From Pelmatolapia mariae (taxonomy: Eukaryota; Chordata; Actinopteri; Cichliformes; Cichlidae): 64,000 nucleotides of DNA. Of the stretch, positions 48,046-60,200 are shown one piece after another. Both the position numbers and the translations under genes were made by a program. Location: contig NC_086233.1 in assembly GCF_036321145.2 (NCBI RefSeq), positions 15,699,501 to 15,763,500 on the forward strand, in the 5' to 3' direction. How positions within the stretch are numbered: position 1 is the stretch's first letter; every line of letters starts with the position of its first letter. The notes under the pieces were generated by a model. That model was given only the letters and a program-made list of their open reading frames with translations. It was not told the origin of the DNA and did no database searches.

Positions 48046-51000
48046 AAGAAAAAAAACAACATCTGTATAGCAACTTCTTGGGGTGCTATGAGTTTTAGGC
48101 TAGATCAATAAGAGTTATGCTTTGGAGTGTATTAGCAATTTTGCAAGTGGTGTACACAGCCCATATTAGAGAAATTTTCACAGCTGGTTACAGTTAGTCA
48201 CACAGAAGCCCATCACCATAGCAACTTCAACCGCTGCTTAGCTGACACAGGTGGAAACAATTGACAACTGATGGGTCATTAGTCATTTGAATTTCATCAT
48301 GTGATTGGGGGATCTGAAACCACCAATTTAAACTAATTTATCCATCTGTCAGTGTCCTTGTCTTTGTTTTTAAATCAGCAAGCTTTAAATTGCCAAAGTT
48401 TCACAATTAAAGTCTAACATTTACTTTTTTCGTCATTTTAGGTTGTAAGCATTACCCCTTTCTTCCTTCAGCTTTTTCATCCAACCTAACAACGACTTCT
48501 ACATAAATTGCATGAACTAGTTTAAAAATATTTACATATTGATCTAATATTACAATCCCAAAACTTAACTGGTTTCTAACACTGTTTTCAACACATCTCT
48601 GCAATGATGCCACTGATTCCCACATCAGAGTTTCCACCACAAAACCTACAGGCTGCTAAGAGTGCAGTTGCTCAGATAGAACGGCAGAACTGAGTGTGTG
48701 TAGTTTCACTCACAGGAGGAGAGAAGTGTGAGACGGAGAGAGACGGACGCTCATTTCTAATTTCCGCATTCAAGGTAAGATGTTTCTATACCACAAGGCG
48801 AGCACTTCATATTTAACCTCTTTTACAAAACAGCAATGACTTATTTGTCAGGCCTGTTTATGAGCTGAACAGGTAAAACATTAAGTCAAATTTTAGACAA
48901 GTTCTTTAGTAACTTTTCTATGTCTAAAAATGGTCAAGTGGACTTTTAATACACTGGAGAAATCCTTGCACATGCTGACAAAGTATTCCCTGCATTCTGT
49001 TATTTCACAAAACGCCTGAAGACATGGGACAAGTACAAGAGCACTGAATCAATCAATATAGTCTGCATGTAAATGAATGATGAGGAATGTGAAAACACTT
49101 CTCTGGTAACCACTACAAACACAGTTTAGATTAAGGAAAGTTATTTCCCCTCAACTCTACCAAAAATACTCTACATTTCTAACATGATGACTCAGTCACC
49201 TGCCAGGAGCAATTTATTAGAGACACAACATAAATTCTACCAAATTCACACAGGAAAGTCTGTCACAGCAAAGATCAGCTAATTTCCTAACGTGGTAAAC
49301 ACTTCTCACAAGGTGTCTCACTATTTGCAGTCGTCGATCAGCCACCAACTCGTCAACAACATCACATGCACAGTTAGTCACCGAACATGTGCTCTTTGGA
49401 CTAGCACACTACATGTTACCTACTAACAACAAAGGTAGAAATAAGGATACGAGTCAGATCAAGGCTAGACATGCTGAAGAGGAAACGAGCACTTGTATGG
49501 TCACAGAAGCAGAAGATTAAGGAGGGGGGAGAAGAAAAAAAAAAAGGTTTCCTACGTGGTATAAAGCGTCATCAGAAAAGACACACCTTAAGATCCAGTG
49601 ACAATGAAAAGCACCATGTTACGTACTTGTTTAACAGCCAACACCAGATGTAAACAAAAATAGATAAGCCTGTACAGCCACTTTTCCATCAGTTGATATA
49701 CCGCTGACTGTGAGTTTAGCAGGATCACTCATTGTTTAAGAAAAGCTTTTAACGTGATATACCCATAAGTAAACCAGACTCTGTTAAGAACATGAAGTCA
49801 AACAGTTTAGAGCTGTTTCGAAAGAAAAAAAAGATAGTTTTGAACTAGTGTACTTACTAAAGGATATCCAATTCAACATACATAGAGATATGGAAGAATT
49901 TCACAGCTAAACCAACAATGATTTGTGGATTAGCACTTATGCCAACATGTCTGTGTTTCTTATCTTTATTATACACCAGTTTTACTGCTTTTGGCAGTGT
50001 CTTGTCTCCAACTGCCACAACAAACTTTTAGGCAAGTGGAACAACACTTCTTTGACACCAGTGCGAGAAAAGAACAGTAAAGGAAAGAGTCTTTGTTACA
50101 GTGAACCTTATCTTCAGTTCTAGATAAGGTCTGTTGTAAATGATCACATGAGGAACTTGATAACCAAAATACCATGACAGGCCTTCAATACCTCCATGAA
50201 ACCAGTGTACTGTAAGAATACTATACACACTTCTGTTAGTGATATACAAAATACTCAATACACAGCTTTTCCCGATGAGTGGAACTGTGTCTACAAGAAT
50301 ACAAAATTAGTGTACACAAACACCTTTGGGAAAACATCCAAAATTCTGGCAATTCTCTGCTTACACTATATATACTTTGAGTCAGTTTCATTACCAATAC
50401 CTGAATAATCTTCTCCAAACAGCTGAATATCAGCTGGTAGATAAAGGGCCCATAACATTGACAAGCAGGGGAAGATCTTTGTTTACATTTTATTACAGCT
50501 GGGAGAGCCTTTGAAGACTGATTTGATAAGGTTTCTGTTTGCTTGACTGACAGCTCTAAATACCTAATTCAACGGTTGAGTTTTAAATCACCCTGGAAGC
50601 CATTCATGTGCCAGCCACTGACAACACCTGTGAGATTGAAAAATTCAATTACAAAACACTGTGCCTAAAATGCACATATAGTATTGAAAATGAACGTGTA
50701 ATTGTTCTGCAATTGTGTATGTATTCGCACAGTTATGGTTGCAGTAGCCTTTGACACCTCCACGCACGTGAATTTTGAGTTTAAATATTACTTTTCATTA
50801 AGTGAAAATCTGTTATCATGACATCCATAGTTAGTATCTCAACCTACTACAAAATATTATCTCTGGCAACACTCCACCTGGTTCAGTAAGTTTGTAAAGT
50901 TATGTTATGAAATCTAAGATAATCTACACAGATGCATATATATCTCCGATTCACCTCTATAAACTGTACTTTATAGTAAATTACGTTCCAGTAAGAAGTT

Positions 51001-51805
51001 GACACAATAGCGGATTTAATCCAGGTATCTTACTAACGACGCTCGATCCCGGGCTTATTGCTTGTCTACCTGAGCGTTGCCTTCATGGTGCCCTGAGACT
51101 CAACCTGATTGCATCTCCTGACACCATTTCCCAGAGCGGTGAATGACAAACACTAACAACAAGTCGACAGGCTAGGACAGACCTGCTGAAATTCCTCAGA
51201 ATAGTCCTGAATTCATCCCGGATCTTAATTGGATTAAATTACAGTGGAGTTAAGTGAGGACACTAATCTGATTAATGAAGCGGCGAGAAAATGAAAACGC
51301 CAATATGTTGATAAGTACGGCGCGCTAATCCGTCCTATACGGTGTAGGCGCAACAAAAGATGCGAGTGTTGCTATTGCGGTGCAGTTATTAATGGCTGGT
51401 TTTAGGAATAGTATCAACACTTATAGACTGACAGCTTTAAATGTACTACACCGCTTTCTAAAGCGAATAAATTAGTGCCAAGCGAGCTACATCGCAAAGA
51501 GGCAACAGCATACACAGCTGCTGATGCGAAACCTTCCGAAAACACAGCTGCTCAAGTCTGTTAATACAATCCAAAACCTGTTGTTTTAAACCAACAATGC
51601 TCTCACAGCCATTACTAAACTACAAGCACTCAGATAATACATTATCGTATAATTCCACATTTAAAATCAACCGCATTAATGCGAGACTTCAAGTGGGACA
51701 ACCTGAGAATGGGACCTCAGCGATACAACGATACAGCTAGCGTTAGCATGCTGTGTGGGGCCCCGCAGACAGAAGCAGTAACTTGCGCAAACAAAAGAGA
51801 CTTAC

Positions 51806-52100
51806 CTGAGTTACTGTCGGGTCAGCGTCTCATTTAATGATATCCAGCTTATGTGCAGGCTGATACTACCCAACAAACACCTTGAGAAGTGGGCATTAGC
51901 GGGTTTCACTGATTTGCTTCACGGCAGTTCAATTGGGTCTGGCTAGTGTTAGCAGCTAGCTAATATTGCCTTACTTAGAGAGCAACTCGAAGCTGGCCCA
52001 GTGCGTACATTCTCCTCAGCGAGCCTCCCTCAAGTTTAACGTTGTCCCTCTCAGTTGTTTTGAGACATAAAAATATTGCCTTGTGGCACAGCCAGACTAA
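51806..52100 (-). other. erbin: Probable erbin 5'UTR first exon and promoter-proximal region
   Basis: On the minus strand GTAACTCAG is followed by a consensus donor GTAAGT (51800-51805). This suits a non-coding first exon spliced to 30950, where the ATG exon begins one base before the ATG. The upstream DNA up to about 52480 is richer in G, C and CpG than its surroundings, as expected of a promoter. The transcription start itself is not determined, so the 52100 end is a guess. Confidence 0.5.
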
Positions 52101-52479
52101 CCGACGACGAAGACAAGAGCAAAAATGGTCCTTAACTGATGCAAATTAATGACACAACATTAAAAAAAATCCAAAATGTCCACTACATTCAGCAAGGAAA
52201 TACAAAAGGCAAAACTGCGAACCACCTCCGGCACAGCGAAACCTTTTCCTCTAAAGTGTGCCGCACCCAGATGTTTTCGCTCATAATTTCCAGGTCTTTG
52301 CTCATTTACAATAGGCGCAGCTCTACAGACTGGAACGAAGCTACATTGAGGCTGTGGGGCACAGCACGAAGCGGCGAGTTTCTTCTCTGCGACCTCCGCG
52401 GGTACATGGAGAAAGCTGTCCACCAGTAGTCGCCTTTCCAGCCTCACGGAGCCCCGGGGACGACGCTTTCACTATCTCA

Positions 52480-53280
52480 CCCAGACACTGCTAGTGATTC
52501 CGCTTATCTTCCTCTGTGCATTGACTTATTGACACTGTTTTCCCTTTCAAATAGGCTACAGGATATTCACACAGACTGCAAACACGTATACAAACCAGAC
52601 CGACAAGGTATTTTATTAACCCATTTACATATAACGTACAAAAAAGGTGTTTGTACGGTTTGCAGCAGCCTTCATCGTTCTTGTTATGTCGTGGCGCCCT
52701 CTGGCGTAAGTATGTTTTTTGCATTTCTCTGGAAATTTAAATTAAATAGAATAGTATGGCATTTTTTCTAATTATTTTTAATGGAAATTTAAAGATAGCC
52801 CAAAGATATATCCATTAAAATAGTCAAGTGCCTTTCAAGCGTAGAATTTTCCCCATAATGTTTGAAACTTAAAAACAGGTGTGTTCAATGTAAAAGGCTT
52901 GAACAGTCTAACTTCTGGTGTTAACCCTCTAAACGACTTAATGAAGTTGTCCGGCCACCAAGAGTAGGTAGCTGATAAATGTAATATTATGAGGCAGTAG
53001 AAAGAAACAGTTGAAAAGAGGGTTTTAACTATATTGTGAATCTAGTAAGGGTATGTTAGCTTCTATGCTTGGATACCTGTAACTAAACCGTGCTGTTAGT
53101 ATTTTTGTACCATTGACATAATATCTGATCACTGCGTTGAAGGAAATTCTGACATGTCACAGCATAAGTGATGGCATAAGTAATGAAATTAATGATGACA
53201 ATGTATGTTTCGAAAAAGAACTACTGTGGAAACCAGATTATTCATATTCTTTAATATAAAGAAATGTCCATTCTTCATTG
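52480..53280. other. Intergenic, erbin promoter side to nln 3' side
   Basis: No gene or repeat recognised. Confidence 0.5.
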
Positions 53281-53917
53281 CACGAGTGTCAAACATAAGG
53301 CCCAGGGGCCAGAATCGGCGGCAAGGACTCCAATTCTGCCCACTGGATGACTTTGGAAAATGTGAAGGGGGGCTTAAATTATGGACATGCGTTCTACAGC
53401 AATTCCTACTTATAAATGATTCCACCATGATTATCCATACAACACCAAAGTAATTATGTAAAAGAAAAACAATTAAATGACAGAAAAGTAGTTCCCATTT
53501 TTTCAGTATCTACAATAGAAATGTTTTTTTCAATGGGTTCATAGTAAGACAAAATAAAGAGAAACAGATCATTTTCTCTGAACTAACAAAAGCTTTCTGC
53601 TTTATAATTACAGGACAGTCCTGGCAATGAGCAACCAGAACCTTTTCTGTAATTTTATACATTTCTTACCATTTAAGCCCAAAGAATTGTGCTGGCAGAT
53701 GCCTTTTATTTACTACGGCACAATTCTTTTATCATGTAGATATAAAAATGAGACGAACTGTTGAAACTGCACTTCTTGTTCATATATGAAGATATCTGAT
53801 GGATTTAATGTGTAGTTAAACTTCTTTACCCTGACAGAGAGTTTCACTGGTCTGGCCCACTTAAGATCAAATGAAGTTGTATGTGGCCCTCGATATAAAA
53901 TGAGTTTGACATCCCTG
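53281..53917. mobile_element. hAT-like non-autonomous element abutting the nln 3' end
   Basis: Left end cacgagtgtcaaac and right end gtttgacatccctg (53904-53917) are inverted, CAxGxxTGTCAAAC style. The 8-base flanks cttcattg (53273-53280) and gtttattg (53918-53925) match at 6 of 8 positions, consistent with an aged target duplication. The interior has a perfect 12-bp hairpin, aaagaattgtgc (53681-53692) with gcacaattcttt (53718-53729). No transposase frame is visible. Confidence 0.75.
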
Positions 53918-53918
53918 G

Positions 53919-53924
53919 TTTATT
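53919..53924 (-). promoter_or_regulatory. nln: Candidate nln polyadenylation signal AATAAA
   Basis: The first AATAAA on the minus strand after the nln stop (225 bases downstream). It lies in the target-duplication copy at the edge of the hAT-like element, so cleavage would fall inside the element. Confidence 0.45.
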
Positions 53925-54146
53925 GTTTTAGTAACACCTCTACCAGGACGAATTAAAAAGGCTGTAAAATACACTGAACATGTCATGACGAGGCCCTGTC
54001 ATGATCTACTGTACATTTAAACAAAGGCAGACAGAACTCTAGCATGAAATCCTGAAGATAGTAATAATACCCTATTTCTCAACTGAAATGTACCTGCATC
54101 CAGATATAATATAATAATGACAAAAACAGTTAAAGACCACATCAGT

Positions 54147-54296
54147 TTACATTGATGCTTCTTGTGAGTTAACCAGTCCTTTGCATTGGAAGAAGGCATC
54201 CTGACACGGCGCACGTCCGAGGAAGGTTTTCACCATGTCCATCCCATCCACAGAGCCCCCAGCTTCCAGTATCACTCTTCTGTACTCTTTTCCAAC
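54147..54296 (-). CDS. nln: nln exon 13 (C-terminus, stop)
   Basis: Residues 654-702, VGKEYRRVILEAGGSVDGMD then MVKTFLGRAPCQDAFFQCKG, ending EASM and TAA at 54147-54149. The tail after CKGL differs from human. Acceptor ACACAG. Confidence 0.92.
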   Translation of the reverse strand, partial: VGKEYRRVILEAGGSVDGMDMVKTFLGRAPCQDAFFQCKGLVNSQEASM

Positions 54297-57200
54297 CTGT
54301 GTTCAGGGCATAAATGCACATATAAAGACAGTTTCAAGGAAAATAAGACACATCATTAGAGTGAAATGTTCAACCAGAAAACCAACCTTTGGATTCATAA
54401 TGCCTTCCTTTTTAAAACGACTGAAGAAAATGTCCATTGAGTAGACTTCACTCCACAGATAGCTATAGTACTGACCATCATATCCACCAGCTAAGTGGCT
54501 AAAACTGGCTGTCATGTTGGTTCCTGCAGAGAGCAGATCTTTGTTACAAATCACTAATACAAACTCCAAAAAAGAAAAATGATATTTTCTATGTGCTTCA
54601 TACAAAAAAATGAATACAAACTACTAATGCCCACAGTGGACTGTTTATTATAAAATGTAAATCCTCATCACTGATAGAAAGCTTAATGCAATAATTTCTC
54701 AAATATATTCTAAATAGCTGAAGCTAAAGCTGACCTGGTGTAGCAGGAATACCCAGGATGTCCTGGCAGTGCTTTGCAAACACCTCAGCAGTGTCTGCAC
54801 GTGGGCTGGTGTGAAGTGACTGGTCCACCTTACTAAGGACTACCTGACGTAGGTTCATAAGCCCTGAAGTGAACACATTAACAGAGACTCTTCACTTACA
54901 CATAAATGTTACACAGACTTTTTTGTGCAAAGTTTCAGTGTCTGACCAGTGTTAGCAACTCTGGAGGCAATCAGTTTGTCGAGCAGCTCGTCTGGGATGG
55001 GGGTACCATCTTTGTAGTGACGGGACATTCTTCTCAGAGGCTCTTTTTCCCAAACCCAGTTCTCAAGCATTTGAGAGGGCACCTCCACAAAGTCTGTCTC
55101 CACCATTGTTCCGCTGAATTCTGAAAAAGCAGTCTGACGCATACACAGAAAAACTCATTCTTATTCATAAGCACACAGTATACAAATATCACTAACTTCC
55201 TGACTGAATATAGCAACTTACATTTGAGCAGATTTCGTGCATGACATGACCAAACTCATGAAAATAGGTCTCTACTTCATGGTGTTGGAGGAGAGAAGGA
55301 CAACCTTTCCTGGGCTTGGTGAAGTTTGCCACCATGGCTGCAACCGGTAGCTTGCGCTTTCCATCAGGGCCTCTGCAGCCAGGCTGGAGCCCAAAGCAAC
55401 CTGCATGGCCATATTTTCCTTCCCTGGTGAAATGTCATAGTCAGGCTGAAGTCTATCACACATATCAAGAGCTCTAGTCAATGTTAGTGAGCTCACACTT
55501 CATAAAAACATCAAACACAGGATCTTGTCTTGTCTCTGAAAAAAATGACACATAATCTACCTTGGATGCAGATCCAGGTAGAACTGACCAATCTCCTCCC
55601 CTGTTTCAGTGTCCCGGGCTGAGTACAGCTTGACATTTTCATGCCACACGTCAGCCTGTTCCACATGTGTGAATGTGAGACCCAGCAGCTCCTGGTAGAT
55701 ACCAAACAGCCCTTCTGTCACCACATAAAGAGGGAAATACTCGATTAGTTTGTCCTTGTCCACAGCAAACTTGCGCTGCTCCACTTGATTCATGTAGTAG
55801 GGCAAGTCCCAGGCATTAATCTTCTCATCAAACTGGTAGCCCTTCATCAGGCACTCCCTCTTCTTCAGCGCAAGAATGTATTTCCTCTCTTTGATTCCCA
55901 CGGGCTTCAGTGTTTCATGGAACTTGTCTATAAAGGCAGAAAAAGAAAAACTCCTTAGTCGGAATGTGAAGCATGCAATTTTTTTGAACCTTTTGCTGTC
56001 TACTTTCTTATCTTCTTTTTAAAGCCCAAATCAAACTAACTCCCTTTGCACACTCAAAAAAAGAATATGAAAGTTGAGCATTTTTGTAGAGGAAATCTGT
56101 TTTAAATCTGCACATGCTGAATATTCAAAATTTGTTTTTGCATTGAATACTATTTCTGCGGCTCTGGGTTCCTGTGTGATATTTTTTGAGTTTTGGTTCC
56201 TGTTTTGATTCTATTTATGTCATTTCTTATGTTTCTTTTCTTCTTCTTTCTGTAGTATCCCACTGCTCCCTTGGCTTTGTCTCTCTGTTAGTTCCCTTGT
56301 CTTTGTAGTTTACACTTCCTGTTTTTACTGTGGGAAAAACCTTTCCTTGTGCCTCTTGTACTTTAACCCTTTGCTTTTGTTACTATTCTATGATTTATTC
56401 TTACTCAGCATCTCTCTGTGCGTGTATACAGTCTTGTCTTTTTCCTTTGTTGGATTGGAATTTTCGTGCTTCTTGTGGTCCTTTTGTGAGCTCTGGTTTG
56501 TTTTACTTTTTGAGATTAAAGACATGCTTTTAGTTGTTCAACCTGATTACAGCTGTTGATTACACTACTAATTATAAAAAACTGATGTTGTGTAATTTGT
56601 CATTAGTAACTGATTACATTTCACCTTGCATGTTATGTGACTGCGTGTGGAGTTGCACAGCCATTCATCTGTCCTATTGAGTTTCTTTTCCTACTTTAAG
56701 GCAGTTATCAGGAGGCGGGAGAGCTCATCTTAAATGACAGGGAATGTTTGCATGTGGATGTGTGTGCCAGCGAGGTCAGATGTCAAAGAGACCATACCCA
56801 GAAAGTCAGACACGTTGCTTGCATTTTTAGCCATGTTAATCTCCAGCACATACTCAGCATGGCTACCGTAACCAAGTAAGTGTGCAGCCTTCGCCCGCAG
56901 CTGTATCAACTCTTCTAAGATTGCCGTGTTTACCTGGGGGAAAAAAAACGAGAGACGCGGATCAGTTAAATCATTTAATTAGGCTTATTAAAATGAATGA
57001 TAATGTTTAGGGTTTCCAGCCTGAGTTGATTCTGTGACACATTTGGTAACCAGCAGTAATATGTGGTTTCACCGAGCAGGTTCTCTGGGCTGCAACTTCA
57101 GCCCTCTAAAGACATGGGATATGCAAAATTGCTTGTTTCATTAATGTGCTAAAGTGACAGCAATCGCTGATTGTATCCTTGTATGTCATTTAGACATACG

Positions 57201-60200
57201 AGCAGGTGACAAATTAAAGGAAAAAGCTTCCCAATGTGGCTTGAGTAGCTACCACAACAACACCAGGGCCTGTTGTTTTTATATCACACATTTTCTCATT
57301 TCACCTGCACATGTGTATGGATCCATAGCTGTCCAACATCAACGTGACATGTAGTTATTTAATTTTTTTAAACTGGAGTGTTTATTGAACCTTCAGAAAA
57401 CTAAAAAAAAAAAAGAAAAAGTTTGTATCATTTTTGGTATATCCAGCATTATTCCTCATAGTATGCTTATCCTCTACACTGCAGACTTCTCCATCAACTC
57501 CCCACGCTGCCACCTACAGAAGTTCTCTGTTCTCTACCTGCTGAGGCGGCTGAGGTCATTTGGAGTCCAGGGAGCGCTTTTAAAGACCTTCTATGACTCT
57601 GTGGTGGCATCTGTCATTTTTTACAGTGTGGTATGTTGGAGCAGCGGTTTATCGGCAGCTGAAAGGAAGAGGTTGGATAAACTCATCAGGAAGGCCAGCT
57701 CTGTTCTGGGATGCACCCTGGACCCAGTGCAGGTGGTGGGAGACAGAAGGACTCTGGCCAAAATAACATCTCTGATGGACAGAGTCTCCCACCCCATGCA
57801 TGTAAATGTTGCTGAACTGCAGAGCTCCTTCAGTGACAGACTGCTGCATCCTAGATGCATGAAGGAGCGTTTCCGCAGGTCCTTCCTCCCTGCAGCTGTC
57901 AGACTGTACAATCAGAACTGCTCCCAACAAACATAGATGTTTACATCAGCACTGTAACTGCAATAAGTTAATTAACCGAGTTGCACTACAACCTGGTTTG
58001 CCTCTTATCTGTAGTTATTTTTATTTAATTTAATAACTGTACAATACTCTGTATATAGTAACCATTGTCCTTAATGTAAATATTTAAGAAAAATTGTGTA
58101 TGTTTCTGTTCTGTGTCCTGTGTACTGTTTGTTTGTATATGTGTCTTTTTGCTGCTGTTACAACCAAATTTCCCCTTGTGGGACAATTAAAGGATTATTC
58201 TATTCTATTCTATTCTATTCTAATCAAACAAAAACCTATAAGTGGCCAAAGATCAGATTGTTAGAGGTCTTAGAAACTCATATATCAAATATGATCCGCT
58301 TGGCGTTACAGGGTATAAATATTAATCATCAGCCTGCGGTTTACCTCTTTACACCTGCTGTTAAAAGCCATTTCCATCTTTCTCCTTGTTTCAGGATTAT
58401 GGCACCTCTTCATCAGTGGATAGTAATGGGGATATTCCAGGGTCACTTTATACTGTCCTTCAGCCGTCTTATCCAGTCCACTGAGAAAAGTGGCAGCTAG
58501 CCCACCTGAGCAAGTATGGCACAAGAGAATCAGTGAATACGGTTAAAGCCTGGCTCTCAAGGCAGCGTTTCATGAGTTTCACCTATCAAGCTCACCTAAT
58601 TCGTGCTCAGAGAAAATAAGAAATTTGCTCTCCTCGTTCAGATTCTTGTTAAACTCGATGGAGAGTTCACTGATGAGCTTGGAAGTTCTTTTTATTTCCT
58701 TAGGAGAGAGAACACAGAGCGAAAGACATCACAGAGATTTTAATTTTTTACTGTCTAATAAGATAAGCAAAGATTTACAGGCACTTTCTATGTGATTCTA
58801 TTTGCTTACTTCTTCTTTTCAATTATGAAACACTCTGGAATTAATCTCTAAACTCCTTTAACCTGTAACTTTAACAAACGACTTCCATAGTAATAATCAG
58901 ATCACACATTACATTACCTCTTGTACAGCTTTAGACAGGTGCAATCCTTTCCTCTGGCCCAGTGAAACAAGTCTGTCCAGGAATCTTTTTTCCTCAGCTG
59001 AAAGGTTGTCTTTCTGTTTATTCTACCAAAACACAATCATAACACTAAACATCTTCTCATACAGGTAGAATAGCAGGCATTCTGCTAAATTTATTCACCT
59101 ATTTATATATTGCATGCCAGGGAGCCAGCACAGCATGAAATAACATATGGCACTGGCTGCCACTGTTCAGATGAGATTACATTTCGTTTCCAGGCTAATA
59201 AGAACCAGTAGTCCTTGCGCCTCTATGATCTGTTGGCCTCTGGCTGACATGAAGTGTGAAAATAGTTTAAGATTTTCATAAATGCAGCCAATCCTCACAC
59301 ATTAGCCTTTTATGATTAAGACTGCTTTAACACGTCACAAAAGTCCTCACTTTACTTGAAGTGAATGTGGCTCGAGTCGTACCTGCAAGGCAGTGATTCG
59401 TTTGAACACATCTTCCCGCATGTTTATCTCCACGTCCAACTCAGACAGTCTCTTGTCAGCTTCGGTGCTCGCTGATCGAAGCTCCTTAGAAGGACAAACA
59501 TACTGAGGGAAGGCGAGAACGTGGCGTGATGCTAAGGGAGCAAAGCAAAAAAAAAAAAAAAGCGACGGTGAACGTTACAAAAATAACAGAATAATAAAAA
59601 ACAACAACAAGAACAACATTTTATGCAAGAATTCAAATCCATGGATAGGTTGGTCTCTATTCAGCTCAAAGCCTTTGTATTCCTTCCTAATGAAGACAAA
59701 AAATAGAAGAGAATACCTAAATTAGATTTCTGATAATGGTACACACTTTAAGGGCGTAAAATATTCCAATATCAATTAATTTTTAAAAAAATGTGTAAAC
59801 ACATATACACGCCAGAGTGACGTAGTAGCTCATCAGGGTCATGATCAATCACAGTTTGCATGTTACTGCCTGTAAAACCACAAACGTGACCTTGACTTTG
59901 AGCACAGATTGGGTGAAGCTCTATTAGCTGATCATTGCATGTAACTTTGATTAAATTACGATCAATACTGTGGGAGGAGTAATCATTCATGTGAGCTATG
60001 GATGGATGGATGGATGGATGGATGCCTCACCATGACATAAACTCATCAGCCCTTGGATAGGAAATGTCACTAATTAGTTAGGAAGTGTAACAGGAAGACC
60101 CTACTTGACTCCACACCACAGTCTGCTCAGGTGTGATGCTACTCTTATGCTGCAGACAGTGCTACGAGTAATGTAAGCAAAGAAACTGCTGCAAGAACTA

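Larger units (their letters stand above)
30951..51805 (-). other. erbin: erbin intron 1, about 20.9 kb
   Basis: This long first intron separates the non-coding first exon from the ATG exon. I found no coding exon in it. It holds a DNA-transposon-like repeat (about 37522-37810), two copies of an unidentified 46-codon module (38291-38428 and 39161-39290), a (CA)n tract (48007-48045) and otherwise AT-rich unique sequence. Further untranslated exons or enhancers could be present but cannot be seen by eye. Confidence 0.65.

Noticed and set aside
48668..48800. Plus-strand exon-like text ending gcattcaag before GTAAGA (48776-48781)
   Set aside because: A single donor match with no partner exon or coding content. 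Could be an antisense RNA exon but unsupported.
54303..54605. Read-through versions of nln exons as separate minus-strand proteins
   Set aside because: Intronic extensions; exon limits are set by consensus splice sites and phase.
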